The notes beneath the pieces are model-generated. The model had not been told where the DNA came from, did no database searches, and saw only the letters and a list, made by a program, of their open reading frames with translations. Both the position numbers and the translations under genes were made by a program. This document shows, piece after piece, positions 5,736 through 7,446 of a stretch of 7,446 nt of DNA (positions are counted from its first letter, which is position 1; each line of letters opens with the position of its first letter). The stretch spans positions 1 to 7,446 of the forward strand of contig UQZE01000104.1 of assembly GCA_900545325.1 (NCBI GenBank). The letters run 5' to 3'. Source of the DNA: an uncultured Eubacteriales bacterium (GTDB taxonomy: Bacteria > Bacillota > Clostridia > Christensenellales > Borkfalkiaceae).

Positions 5736-6635
5736 ATGCGTTCAGCAGGAAAAATAAAAAAATCCCAGAACGTCGCTTATCTATGGGTGCTACTGCCCTT
5801 TTTGGTCGTGTTTTTGTTCTGCGTGTATCCCGCCGCGGCGGCGATCGTGCGTTCGTTCATGAACTGGACGCCCTCGCAGAGCAGCTGGGCGGGACTTGCG
5901 AACTATCGGGAAATTTTTTCGGATAAACTGTTCGGCAAGGCTTTCGGCAACATGTCGGTACTTACGCTTAGTTCGCTGCTGACGGGCAACGTTACCACCT
6001 TTCTCGTGGCGGAACTGCTCTTCAATCTTCGGCTCAAACGCACGGGCAAGGTGCTGAGATATCTGTTTTTACTGCCCGCGCTCGTGCCCGGCATGGTGAG
6101 CGTGCTGCTCTGGAAAAACGTAGTTCTTTCTGGTACCGAAGAAGGACTGATGAACGTGATTATGGCGCTGTTCGGCAAGGAGCCGAGCGCTTGGTATTAC
6201 GATAAGTCGAAAGTTTTGCTCAGCATGATCCTGACGAATTTTCCCTGGTGCGGCGGCGTGAGCTTTCTCATCTACTTTGCGGGCCTGCAGGCTATTCCCG
6301 AATCGGTGTACGAGGCGTGCGAACTCGAGGGGCTTTCTCCGTTTAAGAGGGTGTTTTTGATAGATTTGCCTTATCTCGTGGGGCAGATCAAATATTTCGT
6401 CATCATAGGGCTCATCAACGGCGTGCAGGTTTACGATTATCAGCTGATACTCGGATTCAGCCCCATAGATTCGGCGAGCACCGTGCCGGCATATATGCTT
6501 TATTACTATACCTTCGGCGTGTCGCGCTACGGCTGCGCGGCGGCGATCGGCGTGGTGCTTTTTGCGATAACTTTGTTGTTTACGGTGATATCCAACAAGA
6601 TATCCGATAAAATGAGGGCGGAGAACGGCGTATGA
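5736..6635 (+). CDS. Carbohydrate ABC transporter permease, MalF-like (CUT1 family, BPD_transp_1)
   Basis: This 299-residue inner component of the importer has about six transmembrane helices (roughly 13-40, 72-98, 107-130, 158-184, 218-240, 266-287). The LANYREIF segment after the first helix is typical of the family. The cytoplasmic EAA loop that docks the ATPase lies at about 190-211: YEACELEGL, then F-K-R-V-F and IDLP. Compared with the EAAxxDGA consensus, the second Ala is Cys, Asp is Glu and the last Ala is Leu, with the central Gly199 kept. The GGAG before its ATG lies in the end of the upstream gene (5723-5726), 9 bases away, so translation is closely linked. Its stop overlaps the next permease start by ATGA. 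It lacks the large extra periplasmic loop of Escherichia coli MalF, as is usual in Gram-positive homologues. Confidence 0.92.
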   Translation: MRSAGKIKKSQNVAYLWVLLPFLVVFLFCVYPAAAAIVRSFMNWTPSQSSWAGLANYREIFSDKLFGKAFGNMSVLTLSSLLTGNVTTFLVAELLFNLRLKRTGKVLRYLFLLPALVPGMVSVLLWKNVVLSGTEEGLMNVIMALFGKEPSAWYYDKSKVLLSMILTNFPWCGGVSFLIYFAGLQAIPESVYEACELEGLSPFKRVFLIDLPYLVGQIKYFVIIGLINGVQVYDYQLILGFSPIDSASTVPAYMLYYYTFGVSRYGCAAAIGVVLFAITLLFTVISNKISDKMRAENGV

Positions 6636-7446
6636 TAAAACTGAAAAACAAAAAGACGATCGCCTGCCAGACCGTCGTGCTTGCGGCGCTTATCATTCTC
6701 ATCGCGCTCGTGCTCATTCCGTTCTGGCTGATGATCGTAAAGAGCTTTAAATCGTTCATGCAGGAAGTGGACGCCCCCCTCGCCCTGACTTTTCCCATCG
6801 CGTGGGAAAATTACAAGGTGGCATGGGAGGCCGTCGGCGGCAGTATACTGAATTCTTTGATCGTGAGCTGTCTGGAAGTCGTCGTTACGCTGGCGCTCAG
6901 CTCGATGGGCGCGTTTGCGTTCACCCGTTATGAGTTCAGGTGTAAAAATCTCATATACAGCGCATTCCTCGCGCTGATGATGATACCGAGCGTGCTCACT
7001 CTGACCACGAAATACGTGATGGTAGCGGATACGTTCGGCATGTACGGAAGTTTTCTGGGCGTCATACTGCCGCAGAGCGCGGGGCTGGTCCCGTTCGGCA
7101 TATTGCTTTTGCGGGGGTTTTTCGACGGGCTCCCGCACGATCTGTTCGACGCCGCCGAACTCGACGGGGCAAATTCGGTAAAGCAGTTTCTGCACGTCTG
7201 CGTGCCTCTCGGCATGCCCATACTCGTAACGCTCGTTCTGATGAATTTTCAGACGAGCTGGAACGACTATCTGTGGCCGATGATCATGCTGGGCAATCAG
7301 ACGCAGAAATTTACCATACCCGTCATGCTCAACACGTTCACGAGCGATTATTATAAAACGGAATTATATTACGGCGCGCCCCTTGCGGGCACCGTGATCG
7401 TAAGCATACCCATTCTCGTATTGTTTGCGTTTACCTCCAAACAGTT
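6632..7446 (+). CDS. Carbohydrate ABC transporter permease, MalG-like (CUT1 family), 3' end cut by window
   Basis: The frame opens at ATG 6632, which overlaps the previous stop, with GGAG at 6620-6623 eight bases upstream. 271 residues are visible and no stop is reached. Family members are about 270-285 residues and normally end shortly after an F-x-x-x-x-K-Q-F-type segment, so only a few residues are probably missing after the FTSKQ seen here. Six transmembrane helices are expected (roughly 11-36, 69-99, 107-130, 140-162, 190-207, 251-267). The EAA loop at about 171-193, LFDAAELDGANSVKQF with the following VPL, is a full match to consensus (Ala174, Ala175, Asp178, Gly179, Ala180). It forms the translocation pore as a heterodimer with the MalF-like protein. 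An ATPase gene is not visible; in many Bacillota a shared MsmX-type ATPase serves such systems. Confidence 0.92.
   Translation, partial: MIKLKNKKTIACQTVVLAALIILIALVLIPFWLMIVKSFKSFMQEVDAPLALTFPIAWENYKVAWEAVGGSILNSLIVSCLEVVVTLALSSMGAFAFTRYEFRCKNLIYSAFLALMMIPSVLTLTTKYVMVADTFGMYGSFLGVILPQSAGLVPFGILLLRGFFDGLPHDLFDAAELDGANSVKQFLHVCVPLGMPILVTLVLMNFQTSWNDYLWPMIMLGNQTQKFTIPVMLNTFTSDYYKTELYYGAPLAGTVIVSIPILVLFAFTSKQ

Noticed and set aside
6527..7195. A 222-codon minus-strand open frame opposite the MalG-like permease
   Set aside because: The + strand frame gives a complete permease pattern with EAA loop; the antisense product is His/Arg/Glu-rich and has no family features.
1..7446. CRISPR array, tRNA or rRNA genes, insertion sequences or prophage parts
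   Set aside because: No regularly spaced repeats, tRNA-like cloverleaf, transposase frame or terminal inverted repeats were seen; coding is continuous apart from 3982-4289.

Overview
The window looks like chromosomal DNA of an uncultured Clostridia-like member of the Bacillota (Firmicutes). The reasons are a perfect consensus sigma-A promoter, purine-rich Shine-Dalgarno sites, a lipoprotein solute-binding protein, multi-domain surface proteins with C-terminal membrane anchors, and a CUT1 sugar ABC transporter. Taxonomy below that level cannot be read from the sequence; this is inference. All genes lie on the + strand.

Region 1 (1-3981) is the end of a surface-protein operon. A 5'-truncated protein (2-1090) ends in an Ig-like domain and a C-terminal transmembrane anchor. 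It overlaps by ATGA a 964-residue secreted protein (1087-3981). That protein carries three diverged F5/8-type-C (discoidin-like) modules, a tandem pair of Ig-like repeats, an unassigned segment, a Big_2 domain and a short C-terminal Cys-Gly/hydrophobic/basic tail that resembles a sorting signal. The modules suggest glycan or cell-surface binding. No catalytic domain is recognisable in either protein.

Region 2 (3982-4289) is a 308-base AT-rich regulatory island. It holds an intrinsic terminator for region 1, roughly phased T-tracts, a TTGACA-N17-TATAAT promoter, a duplicated palindromic 11-mer that reads as a XylR/ROK-like operator, a leader hairpin and a ribosome binding site.

Region 3 (4290-7446) is a CUT1-type carbohydrate ABC importer in the usual order: solute-binding lipoprotein, MalF-like permease, MalG-like permease. 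The last is cut by the window edge only a few residues short of the usual family end. No ATPase is visible. The binding protein contains a canonical 12-residue EF-hand loop, an uncommon feature reminiscent of calcium-binding receptors for acidic polysaccharides.

Together the genes fit a Gram-positive glycan-utilisation locus: surface proteins hold or recognise a polysaccharide and the adjacent transporter, under its own regulated promoter, imports the oligosaccharides. The link between the two operons is inferred from adjacency only. Nothing here clearly amounts to a new kind of system. The EF-hand receptor, the twin operator and the Cys-containing tail are the points most worth following.
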